Source: Todiramphus chloris collaris
Lineage: Eukaryota; Chordata; Aves; Coraciiformes; Alcedinidae
DNA length: 64,000 bases
NCBI GenBank assembly: GCA_025345505.1
Contig: JANVCC010000010.1
Coordinates: forward strand, 42,683,772 to 42,747,771
Direction: 5' to 3'
Below, one piece after another: positions 61,294 through 64,000 of the stretch. Every line of letters starts with the position of its first letter. Position 1 is the first letter of the stretch. A program made the position numbers and the translations under genes. Under the pieces are notes generated by a model, which worked only from the letters and a program-made list of their open reading frames with translations, ran no database searches and was not told where the DNA came from.

Positions 61294-64000
61294 CTACCAA
61301 ACAACAGCATATTTAGACTGTTGTAGTTTTAAAAAGACGAATTTTAATTTAGGTTTCTTATACCCATGCACAGAAGAATTCAACTCATCTAAGTTTAGCT
61401 ATCTAAAAGTTAATGATGCAGTCTAGGCATTAAGGTTCTTCCTATAGTCATCACAAAAAACCAAAACAAACTAGAGATTTTCATGTTAACTCTACCCATC
61501 TTACAAAATGGAATGCAAAGAGCATTTTTTTTCCAAGTTTCCAAGGCTGAAGCACTGTTTTACATTTGTAATTATTATAACTCTTATGAATAATTTTAAG
61601 TCTTACAATGAAATAAATAGGGGTTTTTTCAACATTTGTTTAGAAGGCAATTCATATAGGTCACATTTTCTAGACAATTTTCCTTTGTGAAGATTACAGT
61701 GAAATTTCCTTAAGAAAGTTGTAACTGAACATTTTCCTTTTCCTAACACTCAAAACAGGAGTTACTAACCTATTTAGAAGAGTACTTTTTTTATGCTACA
61801 GTAAAAGAATTTTACTCCAATAAGATAAAAACATACTGTTAAGTATTTAGATACTATGCGTCTACATTACAGTAGAGTTGTATTGCATTTAGCAACTATT
61901 ATTACTTCCATTATAAGCAAACATGCAGTGCAAATCCAAACACACTTTCCTTACAGCCTTCTGCTGTCAACAGGCAAGAATATTTATTGGGAAGAATAAA
62001 TAAGACTGTTTGTGAACTAGATTCTCAGTATCAGAAGACCTATTAACACTTCTCAACTTCACTGTACTTACTATCATGTAATTCTAATAGTCTTAGTAAA
62101 AATATTCAAACTCATGTTTCATTCTTTGAGTGAATGATACCACACAAAGTAGAATCTGTCCATCATAAAGTCTGAAATAAAGACCAGGAACACCCCGGCA
62201 TGTTCCAGGTCAAGTTCAGAGGTTAACCAAGATACTATGATATATAATGTCTTTTACACCACCTTAATCTTGAAAACAATTTGGGGGGTTTCACCCTGCT
62301 TTGTCTAAGAAAGGTGGATTCTGAATGTCATTCCTTGAAACTTCAACACCTTCTTCTGATGAATGATGGCTTCATGGTACCCTATATTAATTTATTCCTC
62401 CATCAACGTTATTTCTTGCTTAAACTATTTCTTTCATATTTATCTAGTCACTTGATCTTCCTGCCTCTCAAAATAAACTTACGAACTTAGATTACGAATT
62501 TAGTCTTCCCCAGAAGAAAGAAAATTTCAATTAGTCTTTTCATGCAAAGATATTATTGCTTCCTTTCTCTGCAATCTCCTCCAACTTGAGGTTGGCTTTC
62601 AACTGCTATGGAGCCAAAACCGAGGCAAAAAGATTCAAACCACCCCTTGGTTTTACTGCATTAATACTTTCTATTAGAATTCTCTTACATAATACATTTC
62701 AGAATGGTATTTGCCTTTATTACACTCACCTTTTATTGGCTGTCTGCAACTGTTGTATAACATGTTTTCCCTCTCTACTACTGTTGCTTAAAAGGTTAGA
62801 ACACATTTTTGTTATTAGCTGCTAGATATAGGGCACTCATCTTCATGCCATGCAATACCATCCCACCTCTGTTATTCTTATTCTTGTGTGCTATCATACT
62901 TATTCCCTTAGTTGACTGTTCAACTCAGTTTTCTGTCATCGAAAATTTCCACTTGTATGCTCCAACTTCTTGCATTTAAATTAACAAAAACTGATCCCAA
63001 AACACATTCTTCATCAACTACAACCACCAGCCTCGTTCCATGCAGTCAATGCCTACTATAAGTGAAAATGTTTCCTCTCTTCTTTTCTTACTTACTTCAC
63101 TAATTATCTTACTTTTTCTTACTTCACATATACTGAGGCCACTTCAAAAGACATCTGTTTCAGAGACACCATAGTTCCCTAGTCTAACAATTCTGGTACC
63201 AAAGAGGGATGTTGAGTTATTTTGTATAAGGATAATTTTTGTAAATCCTTGTCATATTTTTAAGTTAACTTCTGACTTATTATCAGTTTTTCCTCCAAAA
63301 TAAGTTTCAAAGTCTTCTCTATTATTACATAACTGGTTTGTAATTGCCTGCTCACTTTTCCCTTAAACAGAGCTATTCAGTTAAACGCAGATGTTCACAA
63401 AGTTAAGACTGCTAATCTAATTGAAATAAAAGTTACTTCAATGATAGCAATTAGCAAAAGAACTGTATTTCTGTAACTTAGTTTTGAAAGATGCAGTTAA
63501 CTGTACGTTGCTCTGTTGCAGAATACATCAGTATAAAAACTAAGAGCCATCTACAGTCATGATTCATATTTTGGATATAGTGTTATAAGCTGCAGTTGTA
63601 ACAGCATTAACTGGTATTTCAAGCTTCATATTTAACATTATTAATGATTTCCTATTTCCAATCAGAAAATATTTTGCAATGGCTCATTCATTACCCCAGT
63701 TGTCATGCAGGTTCTTTTTGTTCAGTTTCTATTTCTGAAAATTATAGTGATTTTTCCAGATCATATTTTGAACTGTTTAAGGCAATAAATGAAACATAAT
63801 CCTAACAAATATCCTTCAAAATGTAACTGTGTCAATACACACTTTCTACATGCAAAACACTATGTAAATGCTAAGAAATTACTGAATTTTGAAAACCACT
63901 CAAGAAATCAAGAGCTAAAAGAAATATATTCTGATAATGCAAGATTTGTTAGATGTCACATTACAACTAAATATTTATCATACAGTTATCATGTATTTAT
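61294..64000. other. AT-rich unique DNA to the window end
   Basis: About 2.7 kb with no gene, repeat family or RNA recognised. Frames are under 90 codons. The window ends inside ordinary AT-rich sequence. Confidence 0.6.

Noticed and set aside
1..64000. tRNA, rRNA, small nuclear RNA or CRISPR-like arrays
   Set aside because: Scanning by eye found no tRNA B-box in a cloverleaf context, no ribosomal RNA stretch and no spaced direct-repeat array. A covariance-model search would be needed to exclude diverged copies.

Overview
This window looks like vertebrate nuclear DNA from a bird. The main evidence is a dozen or so fragments of CR1 (chicken repeat 1) non-LTR retrotransposons. Several end in the tandem ATTCTATGATTCTATGA-type 3' terminus that marks avian and reptilian CR1. 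There is also a solo LTR of a type I associate with avian endogenous retroviruses. The background is AT-rich and low in CpG, with short A/T tracts. The lineage within birds cannot be fixed from this window.

I see no intact protein-coding gene, tRNA, rRNA or CRISPR array. Most open reading frames are 60-115 codons and fit chance in AT-rich DNA. The longer ones lie in CR1 ORF2 or antisense to it. The window is best read as a gene desert or the inside of one or more long introns; sequence alone cannot separate these.

Layout: 1-10,665 is unique AT-rich DNA. 10,666-11,221 is a solo LTR. 11,222-13,682 is unique DNA with a GT repeat, a T/ATT tract and a 15-bp hairpin. 13,683-14,080 is an old minus-strand CR1. 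14,080-26,160 is mostly unexplained, with one pair of overlapping decayed ORFs near 14.4-14.8 kb. 26,161-28,573 holds two plus-strand CR1 copies, the second with about 300 bp deleted and a damaged catalytic motif. 28,911-29,070 is a compound CTTT/CCTT microsatellite. 32,560-33,072 is a CR1 3' end. 36,184-39,152 is the largest CR1, with nearly the whole ORF2 but broken. 39,153-50,476 is unexplained unique DNA with a GC-rich island at 45.45-45.69 kb. 50,477-53,228 is a CR1 cluster whose last member looks like a 5'-inverted (twin-primed) insertion. 54,893-55,110 is an intronless fragment of ferritin heavy chain (FTH1). 56.3-61.3 kb has four short CR1 remnants. The remainder is unique AT-rich DNA.

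Nothing here acts as a gene system. The two points most worth a second look are the FTH1 retrocopy fragment, because processed copies of cellular mRNAs are scarce in birds, and the head-to-head CR1 at 51.7-53.2 kb, whose junctions fit twin priming with a 6-bp microhomology. I found no convincing undescribed biological system.
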